From the NCBI GenBank assembly GCA_947380915.1, contig CANCSY010000007.1, positions 1-35,780 of the forward strand: a stretch of DNA of 35,780 nt, given 5' to 3'. Of this stretch, positions 24,489 to 32,004 are shown in pieces. This DNA is from Beijerinckiaceae bacterium (GTDB lineage Bacteria > Pseudomonadota > Alphaproteobacteria > Rhizobiales > Beijerinckiaceae). The translations under genes were made by a program, and so were the position numbers. How positions within the stretch are numbered: position 1 is the stretch's first letter; each line of letters begins with the position of its first letter. Under the pieces are notes generated by a model that had not been told where the DNA came from, searched no databases, and worked only from the letters and a program-made list of their open reading frames with translations.

Positions 24489-25517
24489 ATGAAACACCAG
24501 TTTCGCTTCATAACGCTTCTTGTTTCGTATCTATGCGCCATGGCGTCCGTCGCCAGAGCAGCAGACGCCGCTCTGATTGAAGCCGCCAAAAAAGAAGGAC
24601 AGGTAACGTGGTACACGGTGCAGACGATTCCCCAGATCGTGCAGCCCCTCGTCGCCGGGTTCGAAAGGAAATATGGGGTCAAGGTCAATTACATCAGGGC
24701 CAATTCGAACGAAGTGGCGCTGCGCGTGCTGAATGAGGCGAAAGCCAGCCGCTTGCAAGCCGATGTCGTGGACGGCACGAGCATGCTGCAATTGAAGAAG
24801 GAAAATCTGCTTCTGAACTGGCGGCCCGACTTCAGCCGCAGCTGGGCGCCGGACATTTCCGATCCCCGGGATTTCTGGGTCGCGACCAATTATTATGTCA
24901 ACAATATCGCGGTCAATACCGACCTTGTGCCTGCGGGCATGGAGCCGAAAAGCTGGGACGATCTTTTGGACCCCAAATGGAAAGGCAAGATGGTCTGGGG
25001 CTCTTTCGCCGCCCCGTCGAGCGCTCCCGGGTTTATCGGTTTGATGATCAAGGAACGCGGGCTTGAAAAGACCAAACTGCTTCTGCAAGGACTGGCGAAG
25101 CAAAACATAACAGGGGTCCCGGCGGCGGCCCGGCAGATTCTTGATCAGGTCATCGCCGGGGAATATGCGCTGGGGATCATGATGTTCAATCATCATTCGG
25201 TCATCAGCGCCGCCAAGGGCGCCCCTGTCAAATGGCTTCCCATGTCTCCATCGGTGATGACGGTCAATGTTGCAGCCGTGTTGAAAGACGCACCCCGTCC
25301 CAATGCCGGAAAGTTGTTCTTCGACTATATGATTTCCGACGAAGGGCAGGCGATTTTTCGCGACAATGATTACCTTCCCACCAATCCGAACGTTCCTGCG
25401 CGCGCCAGGGAACTCTTGCCTGATGGCAAGAATTTTCAGGGAATCCTGCTCTCGGGCGACGATATAGAGAATGAGATGTCTGGTTGGGCGAAACTATTTC
25501 AGGATATGTTTCGCTGA
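24489..25517 (+). CDS. Iron/2-aminoethylphosphonate-type extracellular binding protein (orphan)
   Basis: A 342-residue secreted binding protein of the SBP_bac_6/FbpA-AfuA-like class. The signal peptide ends at VARA-AD. The mature N-terminus ALIEAAKKEGQVTWYTVQ is highly typical, as are LLDPKWKGKMVW and the closing-domain FFDYMISDEGQAIF. GGAGG at 24479 places the start at 24489 rather than the ATG at 24477. No permease or ATPase follows, so it is an orphan receptor. It lies 51 bases after the enolase-type gene and could share its transcript. The ligand could be Fe3+, but many members of this class bind organic anions. Confidence 0.88.
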   Translation: MKHQFRFITLLVSYLCAMASVARAADAALIEAAKKEGQVTWYTVQTIPQIVQPLVAGFERKYGVKVNYIRANSNEVALRVLNEAKASRLQADVVDGTSMLQLKKENLLLNWRPDFSRSWAPDISDPRDFWVATNYYVNNIAVNTDLVPAGMEPKSWDDLLDPKWKGKMVWGSFAAPSSAPGFIGLMIKERGLEKTKLLLQGLAKQNITGVPAAARQILDQVIAGEYALGIMMFNHHSVISAAKGAPVKWLPMSPSVMTVNVAAVLKDAPRPNAGKLFFDYMISDEGQAIFRDNDYLPTNPNVPARARELLPDGKNFQGILLSGDDIENEMSGWAKLFQDMFR

Positions 25518-25579
25518 TCGTCCATGACCGCTTGGAAATGGGGGGATTATGCATATTGTCTGTCCAGTTGCTTGAAGAG

Positions 25580-25609
25580 CTGCGAACTTTTCAATGAAAG
25601 CCCTCGCAG
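25580..25609. repeat. Nested inverted repeats in a 164-base gap
   Basis: CTGCGA (25580-25585) pairs with TCGCAG (25604-25609) and encloses a second palindrome TTTCA-A-TGAAA (25589-25599). It lies between the iron-type receptor and the MFS gene. There is no T run, so an intrinsic terminator is doubtful. An operator or a structured leader for the MFS gene is possible. Confidence 0.3.
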
Positions 25610-25681
25610 TGCTGAATGTGTTAAGCTAACCAACTTCATTCTCCCTGCCGGACAACATGTGATACAGGAGCGCCCGCGCAT

Positions 25682-26947
25682 ATGGCCGAAAGCTGGTCCA
25701 ATCTTGGAAGGGCGCTGCGCCACAAACACTATCGGCTTTACCAGGGCGGGCGCATCGTCTCCCACACCACCAGCTGGATGTATAAACTCGCCGTTGGCTG
25801 GATTGTGTGGAAGCTCACTTACTCCACCGCCTGGCTTGGCGTGTTCGGGATGCTGGATCAGGCGCCGGCGCTGCTTGTGATGCCCTTCGCCGGCGCGATG
25901 ACGGATCGCATCGATGCGCTGAAAATGCTGCGAATCACCCAGATTCTTTTGCTGGTCCAGGGTGTTTTGCTGGCTGGGTTTGACTATTTTGAAGTGATCA
26001 ATATCCCTGTTTTGATCGTGTTTACGCTTATGTACGGTATATTGAACGCTTTTCAATTGCCCGCCAATCAAGCCATCCTGCCCAATCTCATGCCGCGTGA
26101 AGATCTGACCGTGGCCTATGGCCTTAATTCTGTAGCTTATAATATCGCGCGTCTCGTAGGCCCAATGCTGGCGGGGCTCACCATCAACGCCTGGGGCACG
26201 GCTCCATCAATCTGCTGCAATGCGATCGGAGCGATCATTTTCAGTATCTGCCTGTTCAGGTTGCAGACTGATTTCAAGATTCAGTCGCAGGCAAGCAAGA
26301 GGGCCTTCAACATGCTTGGCGACATCCGGGATGGGGTCGCCTATACGCTGGGGCATCGCGGGATCAAGGCGGTCATCATTACCGTCGGCTGCCTGTCCAT
26401 GCTCCCCTATTCCATCGATCTCATACTCCCGTCCATCGCTGATGGCGTCTATGAAATGGGATCCAATGGGCTGGCATGGATGACGGCGATCCTTGGCGTT
26501 GGCGCCATGGTGCAGGCCAGTCTGATCGCAAGGCGGGATCGTGTCGCCGGATTGAGTTTCTACTCCATCTCAGCAATTCTCTGGCTGGGCGTAGCCTTTT
26601 GCGCGCTCGCATTCACATCCAATTTCTGGGTGGCCCTGATGTTCGTTTTTGTCATCGGGTTTTCGTCATCGGCGACGCGCGTCAGTTCCATGACCCTGTT
26701 GCAATATAGCGTGGAGCCGCACATGCGGGGGCGGGTTGCGAGCATCTATGGGATGATCACCCATTTCGGACCGGCGCTCGGCGCAGTGATCGTTGGCTTT
26801 CTGGGTGATCGGTTGGGGCTTCCGCTTGTCCTGGGTTGCCTTGGATTATTTTCGCTGGCGGTTTGGGCCTGGGCTTTCGGGCGCCGCCATGACATGGCGC
26901 AGACGCTGGAAGTTGAAGCCCATATCGGCGGCGAGAGGCGGTCGTGA
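25682..26947 (+). CDS. MFS transporter (EntS/MFS_3-like)
   Basis: A 421-residue major facilitator with about 12 hydrophobic segments. Motif A lies between helices 2 and 3 (GAMTDRIDALKMLR, near residue 71). The N-terminal LGRALRHKHYRLYQGGRIVSHTTSWM and the later FQLPANQAILPNLMPREDLTVAYGLNS and PHMRGRVASIYGM are typical of the MFS_3/EntS group, which are mainly exporters. It follows a 164-base gap and converges on the GST gene. It may export a toxic intermediate or an unrelated compound; the substrate cannot be deduced. Confidence 0.9.
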   Translation: MAESWSNLGRALRHKHYRLYQGGRIVSHTTSWMYKLAVGWIVWKLTYSTAWLGVFGMLDQAPALLVMPFAGAMTDRIDALKMLRITQILLLVQGVLLAGFDYFEVINIPVLIVFTLMYGILNAFQLPANQAILPNLMPREDLTVAYGLNSVAYNIARLVGPMLAGLTINAWGTAPSICCNAIGAIIFSICLFRLQTDFKIQSQASKRAFNMLGDIRDGVAYTLGHRGIKAVIITVGCLSMLPYSIDLILPSIADGVYEMGSNGLAWMTAILGVGAMVQASLIARRDRVAGLSFYSISAILWLGVAFCALAFTSNFWVALMFVFVIGFSSSATRVSSMTLLQYSVEPHMRGRVASIYGMITHFGPALGAVIVGFLGDRLGLPLVLGCLGLFSLAVWAWAFGRRHDMAQTLEVEAHIGGERRS

Positions 26948-27001
26948 CCCGCCCCCGCAGTTGTCCGGTATTGCCCGCAAGAGGGACGAAGGCGCGGCTG
27001 C

Positions 27002-27622
27002 CTATTCGTGGGGGCCCCACGCGCGTTGGACCGCAGGGCGTTGCTCGATCGCATCGTGCCAACGGCGAAGGTGCGGGTAGTCGTCCAGACCGATATCCCT
27101 GACGCCATGCAGATGCACGTCCGCATAAACTGAAATATCCGCGACCGTATAGGCGCCAGCTAGATATTCATTGGCGGCGAGATGGGTGTTCAGCGTGGCG
27201 AGCATGTCTTTCAGCACTTCGGTGTAGTGCTTCTGCGCGGCGGGCACGATCTCCGGATTGCGCTTCACCCAATGGCCAAACTGCTGCGCCAGCGTCGTGA
27301 AGGTCGCCGACCCGTAGAACAGCCATTGATCGCATTTGAGACGGGAAACGGGTTCTGTGGGGTAAAGATCATTGCCGGATTTTTCAGCGACATATTTCAA
27401 GATGGCGCCGGACTCGCACAGCGAGATTCGCTGCCCGCCAGGGCCGTCGTGATCAATGATGGCAGGGATCTTGTGGCCTGGGCTGATCTTCAGGAAGTCA
27501 GGCGCGAATTGGTCCTTGTTGCGGATGTTGATGATGTTCAACCGATAGGGCAGGCCAGATTCCTCCATGCCCATTCGTCCCTTGTAGCCGTTGTCGGTTG
27601 TCCAGAAAAAGAAGTCGATCAT
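27002..27622 (-). CDS. Glutathione S-transferase, Nu-class-like (YfcG/YghU type)
   Basis: A 206-residue GST. The N-terminal thioredoxin-like domain carries T8-T9-x-N11 (WTTDNGYKG), then GHKIPAII and the glutathione-binding ESGAIL motif near residue 70. The helical C-terminal domain runs to LRRWHDAIEQRPAV. The TT-x-N pattern and length fit Nu-class enzymes such as YfcG, which have disulfide-reductase and peroxidase activity. The true start is the ATG at 27622, preceded by GGGGGAG; the frame is open upstream without coding character. It is convergent with the MFS gene and divergent from the aldolase gene. It is not of the kappa type used as the naphthalene-pathway isomerase. Confidence 0.9.
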   Translation of the reverse strand: MIDFFFWTTDNGYKGRMGMEESGLPYRLNIINIRNKDQFAPDFLKISPGHKIPAIIDHDGPGGQRISLCESGAILKYVAEKSGNDLYPTEPVSRLKCDQWLFYGSATFTTLAQQFGHWVKRNPEIVPAAQKHYTEVLKDMLATLNTHLAANEYLAGAYTVADISVYADVHLHGVRDIGLDDYPHLRRWHDAIEQRPAVQRAWGPHE

Positions 27623-27840
27623 GGCGCTCCCCCATTGTTTAAGGGGCATGGTAGCATAGGATACGCAGCTTGATGAGCGCCTCGGGCGCCTGCACAGCCT
27701 CATGGTTCCCCGGCCTTCAGCGTCAACAGCACAGGCTGGTGAGCCCTGCTCTATTATAGAGCCTTGCGCAGAAAAGCGGCCGGCGGCACAGCCGCCAGGA
27801 GGCGCCACGCAAAGAGATTGAATTTTTCAATTAAAAAGGC

Positions 27841-27863
27841 CACCGCATTGTGGCTATGCGGTG
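27841..27863. promoter_or_regulatory. Inverted repeat, candidate operator for the aldolase operon
   Basis: CACCGCA-N9-TGCGGTG is a perfect 7-bp dyad, centred about 70 bases upstream of the candidate -35 element of the hydratase-aldolase gene. Its position suits an activator site. The AT-rich dyad at 27817-27831 lies just beside it. Confidence 0.4.
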
Positions 27864-27918
27864 ATCGCGAGCAGGTTGATCGTAGGGAATGACATCCAGC
27901 CCACACATGATTGCAAAT

Positions 27919-27947
27919 TTGACTTTCCGGGGAGAAGTTCCTTTTAT
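27919..27947 (+). promoter_or_regulatory. Candidate sigma-70-type promoter
   Basis: TTGACT (27919-27924), a 17-base spacer and TTTTAT (27942-27947) match the -35 well and the -10 partly (four of six). It would give a leader of about 20 bases ahead of the ATG at 27976. That agrees with choosing this ATG over the open frame upstream. Confidence 0.4.
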
Positions 27948-27975
27948 CGTGAAAAGGATTTTCGGGGAGGGAACT

Positions 27976-28932
27976 ATGCTTTCTGCAAAAGATGTGTCTG
28001 GCTTCATGGCCATGATGCCAGCTTTCGCCACCGACAACGCCGCCGATTTCCAGGCGCGTTCGACGGTTGATGTGGGTCGGCTTCATCACGGGGTCGACCG
28101 TATGATCCGCGACGGGGTGAATGTCATCTCCACAACGGGCAGCTTTGGCGAATGCCATACCCTGCTGATGGATGAATTCAATACGCTGGCGCATGAGACG
28201 GCGGCCGCCAACAAGAAGCGTGTTCCGCTCTTCATTGGCGTGACCTCGACCCATACCCGCGAGGTGGCGGAAAAGTGCAAGCTGCTCAGCGATGCCGGGG
28301 TTGATGGCGTCCTCGTCGGTGTGCCCTACTATTTTCCGTCGACTGTTCAGAACGCGGTCCGTTTCTACAAGGATATCGGAGAGGCGTTCCCCAAGCTCAA
28401 CATCATGATCTACCACAACCCAGCGCTGCATAACGTGACCCTGCCAGTGGAGGCTTTTACAGAGATCACCAGGAACCCCGCCGTCATCGCGATGAAGGAC
28501 AGCCATAGGTCGCCGGAAGAGTTCCAGAGGTTGGAAAAGATCCTGGCTGGACGCATGAGCGTCATGGTGAACCAAAACCAGGTCGCGGAATATTCCCAAT
28601 ATGGAGCAAGCGGTTTCTGGTCCATCGACGCCTGGATGGGGCCGTGGCCGCAGCTTGCGCTGCGCAACGCCTTTCAAAGCGGCGATTATGAACTGGCCAA
28701 GGCGATCACCGCGGACATGGCCCCTCAGGGCGGCGCCCCCGCCAAGAACCTGTCATGGCGCGAGACGGCATCCAAGATCGGCATCCGCATGGCGGGTTAC
28801 GTGGATCCTGGTCCGCTGCGCCCGCCCTTTGTCGAAATTCCCCAAGAGGTGATCGAGCGTCAGGCCACCCGTGTCGCCCATTGGAAAACACTCTGCGAGA
28901 AGTATCAGGGACGTCTCGCCGCCGCCGAGTAA
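27976..28932 (+). CDS. DHDPS-fold hydratase-aldolase, NahE/PhdJ-like
   Basis: A 318-residue member of the dihydrodipicolinate synthase superfamily, class I aldolases using a Schiff base. The lysine is K174 (AMKDS) and the partner tyrosine is Y146 (IYHNPA). The Thr-Thr motif reads TTGSFGEC. GSFGECHTLL, VGVPYYFPSTVQNAVRFYKDI and the C-terminal GPLRPPFVEIPQEV track closely, from memory, with trans-o-hydroxybenzylidenepyruvate and carboxybenzalpyruvate hydratase-aldolases (NahE, PhdJ). Those enzymes release pyruvate and an aromatic aldehyde. True dihydrodipicolinate synthase is less likely. A GGGGAGGG ribosome site sets the start at 27976. A TctC receptor follows after 42 bases. No ring-cleavage dioxygenase is beside it, so the substrate may differ from the naphthalene pathway. 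Confidence 0.88.
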   Translation: MLSAKDVSGFMAMMPAFATDNAADFQARSTVDVGRLHHGVDRMIRDGVNVISTTGSFGECHTLLMDEFNTLAHETAAANKKRVPLFIGVTSTHTREVAEKCKLLSDAGVDGVLVGVPYYFPSTVQNAVRFYKDIGEAFPKLNIMIYHNPALHNVTLPVEAFTEITRNPAVIAMKDSHRSPEEFQRLEKILAGRMSVMVNQNQVAEYSQYGASGFWSIDAWMGPWPQLALRNAFQSGDYELAKAITADMAPQGGAPAKNLSWRETASKIGIRMAGYVDPGPLRPPFVEIPQEVIERQATRVAHWKTLCEKYQGRLAAAE

Positions 28933-28974
28933 CATCTGGCTTTGGAGCATCCCGCACGATCCGGAGGCGAAAAC

Positions 28975-30009
28975 ATGAGGGTAGCATTAAGAGCCCTTGC
29001 CGTTTTTTCGGCGATGGCCACGGTTCCGGCCATCGCCAGGGCTGATGCGCTGTCGGATTTCTACAAGGGACGCAACCTCACCATCAGCGTAGGATCCGCT
29101 GCGGGCAGCGGGTTCACGCTTTACGCGCGGCTTATTTCCCGTCACATGCCGAAATACATCCCCGGCGGCCCCAACATCGTGATCGAGAACCTGCCCGGCG
29201 CAGGCGGCCTGCGCCAGATGGATCATCTGGTGACGGTGGCGCCAAAGGACGGTTCTGTGATCGGACTGCTGAACCCTGCGGTTGTTGTGGCGCCCCTGCT
29301 TACGCCGGAGATCAGTCGCCATTCCGCCGATAAGCTTGTCTGGCTTGGCAGCGCGAATTCGGAAGTCAGCACCTGCCTCGTCTGGCCTCACGCGAAGGTC
29401 AAGGATCTTTCCGACCTGAAAAAACGGGAGTTGGTGCTGGGCGGTTCCGGCGCGACGGGGAGTTCAGGCATCGGGGCCCAGGCCCTGAAGTCGATCTTCG
29501 GCTATCCGTGGAAAATCATCGGCGGCTATCAGGGCTCTGCGGACATCATGCTGGCGGGAGCCCGTGGCGAGATTGATGGCGCTTGCATTCTGTTGATGTC
29601 GGCGTTGAGGGCGCAGTATTGGGAATCGTTCCAACGGGGCGAATTCAAAGTGGTGCTTCAAATGCCGCCCGGCAACCATCCGGATCTTCCCGGCGTCGCC
29701 AATACGATTGATCTGGCCGAGAATGATGAGCAACGGCAGGCCATGGAGTTCATCTATGGCTATTGGGCCTTTGGCCGCCCCTTCGCCGTACCGGTTGGCG
29801 TTCCCGCAGATCGGCGCGACATGCTGCGCGCCGCCTTGAAATCGACGGTAGAGGATCCCGCCTTCCTGGCGGACTCCGAGAAGATGGGCGTATCCGTGGA
29901 TTACATGCCCCCGGACATCCTTCAAAGGAAGGTCGAAGCGATCCTTAACACCTCGCCTGAGGTGGTATCCAAGGTTCGTGCGCTGATCCCGGCCAATGAG
30001 GGGCGCTAG
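28975..30009 (+). CDS. TTT-family solute receptor (TctC-like)
   Basis: A secreted receptor of 344 residues with a signal peptide ending near AIARA-DA. It belongs to the FYKGRNLTISVGSAAGSG branch. The ligand loop GSAAGSGFTL lacks the proline seen in PPGG loops and resembles the receptor at 30533-31816. IENLPGAGG and VAPKDGSVIGLLN are also typical. CCGGAGGCG upstream supports the ATG at 28975 over an earlier one. It is 42 bases after the hydratase-aldolase and probably binds a precursor of that enzyme's substrate. It converges with the VOC gene. Confidence 0.92.
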   Translation: MRVALRALAVFSAMATVPAIARADALSDFYKGRNLTISVGSAAGSGFTLYARLISRHMPKYIPGGPNIVIENLPGAGGLRQMDHLVTVAPKDGSVIGLLNPAVVVAPLLTPEISRHSADKLVWLGSANSEVSTCLVWPHAKVKDLSDLKKRELVLGGSGATGSSGIGAQALKSIFGYPWKIIGGYQGSADIMLAGARGEIDGACILLMSALRAQYWESFQRGEFKVVLQMPPGNHPDLPGVANTIDLAENDEQRQAMEFIYGYWAFGRPFAVPVGVPADRRDMLRAALKSTVEDPAFLADSEKMGVSVDYMPPDILQRKVEAILNTSPEVVSKVRALIPANEGR

Positions 30010-30037
30010 AACATCGCTCGGCCCGATGAGAGCTTTT

Positions 30038-30436
30038 TCATCCCGGCCTGCTGACGATCTCCAGCACATGCCCGTCTGGATCTCTGATCCAGATTCGGTC
30101 GCCTTCCGGGGCGAGGGATGACACGCCCTCGGTCAAAATTCCATGCGCCCGGATCGTCTCACGGAAAGCCGCCATGTCCGGCAGATGAATGCAGATATGC
30201 CCTGAACCTGATTTGGCGTGGCCTTCAGATGGGGGCGTAACCTCTATCAATTCGATTGTGGATTGGGCTGAGCCGCCATCATAGCCGATGTGAGCGGCTT
30301 GCGGTCGGCCCTGTCGGGCATCCCGGCGTCGGATCACGACCATTCCAAACATCAGGGCGTAAAAAGCGAGCGATCGTTCAAGTTCTGCAACAGGCAGCAT
30401 GACATGATCAATCCGGCCGCCAGCAAATGCAGACAT
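30038..30436 (-). CDS. VOC/glyoxalase family protein
   Basis: A 132-residue vicinal oxygen chelate protein. The four expected metal ligands are visible as H11, E62, H80 and E126, with spacings (51, 18, 46) close to those of E. coli glyoxalase I (51, 18, 48). Segments IDHVMLPVAELERSLAFY, HICIHLPD and IRDPDGHVLEIV are canonical. A lyase, isomerase or dioxygenase function is possible, and the family alone does not tell which. It lies downstream of the extended TctC gene on the - strand with a 96-base gap, so it may be in the same transcript. Confidence 0.88.
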   Translation of the reverse strand: MSAFAGGRIDHVMLPVAELERSLAFYALMFGMVVIRRRDARQGRPQAAHIGYDGGSAQSTIELIEVTPPSEGHAKSGSGHICIHLPDMAAFRETIRAHGILTEGVSSLAPEGDRIWIRDPDGHVLEIVSRPG

Positions 30437-30532
30437 GGTCTCAAGGTCCTCGGGGTCGGGTCATACAAGGGCTCGCGCCCGATCCTTCGCTCAGGCCAGA
30501 TGGGCGCCCCCCGTCGGCGGCCGCAAGCCATA

Positions 30533-31816
30533 TCAATCACATTCGACGGATTTCGCAGTGGTCTGGTTTCCGAGATAGGAAATCGCGCATATCATTCCCG
30601 CCTGAAGGGCTTCGTTCGTGACTTTGGCCCGGCTCACGGTGATGCTCGTCCTGTCCGCGATCACAATCTTCTCCTGCGCGCCATCCATGCGGCGGATGGA
30701 GAAAAAGTCTCCCGGGTCCCTGCTCACGATGCTGGCGCGAATGTTCCTGTATTCGACCTCGGCCGCACCGGTGGGGTTCTGCAAGGCCTTGGCGCGCGCC
30801 AGGATGTTCTCGGGCAGATTGTAAACCTCTTTAAGCAGGGCATCGAGGCGCTCTGCGGAAACCGGGTTGACCTCAAGTTGCGCCGTTTCCGCATCCGCCA
30901 GAAAGGCCTTGTCCACCATCGTTTCCATGAAAGCGCTCCGCAAAACCTGCGTCGCCGTCTCGGGCAGGCCCGGAGGCGCGACGAAAGCCCGTCCAAAATC
31001 ATAACTCATGAATGCGGCCTTCAGAATGGATCGTTCTTCCTCAGTTTTCGCCAGATCGTAGATCAGCGGGATGGCCTCCAATTCGGCATGCTTTTGCAGG
31101 CCAAGCTGAAACAGCATATGCATCTTGCCCTGCTTCACCCAATCAAGCCGGGTTGCGCGCAGGGTGTGCCATGAGAAGTCCACGCGCCCCTGCACCTCGC
31201 CCCGTTCCATGGCGAGGTCCACGTCCGGGCTCGCGAGATATCCTGCGACAACCTTGAACTTCATGCCCAGAAGGCGATTGAAGAGATAGGGGAAAGTCAC
31301 CATCGGCGTTCCTGCGCCCACGCCGCCGACGACAAGTTCCCGCTCAAAAAGATCGCGATAGGTTTTTGCAGGAGAGTTGTGCCAGGAGACTGCGACCGAA
31401 GTCGAACTGGCGATGGATCCCAGCCAGGTGAATTGACGGGGATCAAAGGAGGCGACGGTTTTTGAACTGTCGAAGAGAGGGTCCACCGCGATGAAGCTTT
31501 GGACAGCCGCGATGAACGTCCCGTCACGAGGGGCTGAACTGCTGAGATAAGTCGCGATGGTCCGGCCGCCGCCGCCCGGCATGTTCTGTATGATGATGGA
31601 TGGATTGCCGGGAAGATGACGACTGAAGTGGCGACCAAGAACGCGCGCGCCAAGATCGTAGCCGCTCCCTGCTGCCGATCCCACGCCAATGATCAGGCGT
31701 TTGCCCTTGAATAGATCCGCAGGCTGATCAACCGCAAGGCCTGATTGAGCAGAAGAGATCAGTACTCCGACGCCGATCAATGATGCAAAACGGAGACGCA
31801 GGCTGGACCGAGCCAT
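30533..31816 (-). CDS. TctC-like receptor with C-terminal extension domain
   Basis: A secreted receptor of 427 residues, against about 320-345 for the others in the window. The signal peptide is followed by the FKGKRLIIGVGSAAGSGYD branch core (ligand loop GSAAGSGYDL, QNMPGGGG, SAPRDGTFIAA) up to about residue 348. The remaining 79 residues (349-427) form an extra domain rich in beta-prone segments, such as KIVIADRTSITV and GMICAISYLGN. The only two cysteines of the whole protein, C410 and C426, lie in this domain and could form a disulfide. The start at 31816 follows GGGAGGGGG. It is divergent from the LysR gene, which probably controls it. The role of the extension is unknown. Confidence 0.9.
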   Translation of the reverse strand: MARSSLRLRFASLIGVGVLISSAQSGLAVDQPADLFKGKRLIIGVGSAAGSGYDLGARVLGRHFSRHLPGNPSIIIQNMPGGGGRTIATYLSSSAPRDGTFIAAVQSFIAVDPLFDSSKTVASFDPRQFTWLGSIASSTSVAVSWHNSPAKTYRDLFERELVVGGVGAGTPMVTFPYLFNRLLGMKFKVVAGYLASPDVDLAMERGEVQGRVDFSWHTLRATRLDWVKQGKMHMLFQLGLQKHAELEAIPLIYDLAKTEEERSILKAAFMSYDFGRAFVAPPGLPETATQVLRSAFMETMVDKAFLADAETAQLEVNPVSAERLDALLKEVYNLPENILARAKALQNPTGAAEVEYRNIRASIVSRDPGDFFSIRRMDGAQEKIVIADRTSITVSRAKVTNEALQAGMICAISYLGNQTTAKSVECD

Positions 31817-31890
31817 CAGGTTTCCCCCTCCCAAACGATCTTTTTATCCGACTTAAACATCGGTTGATCTACAGGTTAGTTTTTCGGGGA

Positions 31891-31918
31891 GTTCCGGAAA
31901 AGTGGAACATGGGGAACA
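31891..31918. promoter_or_regulatory. Candidate LysR operator between divergent genes
   Basis: In the 188-base gap between the extended TctC gene (-) and the LysR gene (+), GTTCC-N8-GGAAC (31891-31908) is a perfect dyad that contains TTCCGGAA. It is followed by a second GGAACA copy at 31913-31918, nine bases after the first. Divergent placement beside a LysR gene makes it a reasonable operator, but the LTTR T-N11-A core is too loose to prove it. Confidence 0.4.
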
Positions 31919-32004
31919 ACATTTGTGCGTTACGAGAATTAATCAGGGGTTGCAAAAGCTGGACACCACTAGCTGCTCGGCTATCCTTGTTCAGGGTTGG
32001 AGTC

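Larger units (their letters stand above)
27623..27975. other. Divergent intergenic region with several dyads
   Basis: This is the longest non-coding stretch of the window, 353 bases between the GST (-) and hydratase-aldolase (+) starts. No gene with coding character was found. It holds three clear dyads: GGCGGC-ACA-GCCGCC at 27782-27796, ATTGAA-TTT-TTCAAT at 27817-27831, and CACCGCA-N9-TGCGGTG at 27841-27863. A promoter-like pair lies closer to the aldolase gene. Confidence 0.6.

Noticed and set aside
27002..27622. GST as a 2-hydroxychromene-2-carboxylate isomerase partner of the NahE-like aldolase
   Set aside because: The TT-x-N motif and length are Nu-class, not the kappa-class NahD type, and the gene is on the other strand.
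30020..30048. Imperfect dyad (GGCC-GATGA ... TCATC-GGCC) between convergent TctC and VOC genes as a bidirectional terminator
   Set aside because: The stem is bulged, the T run is in the loop, and it overlaps the VOC stop. Too weak to call.
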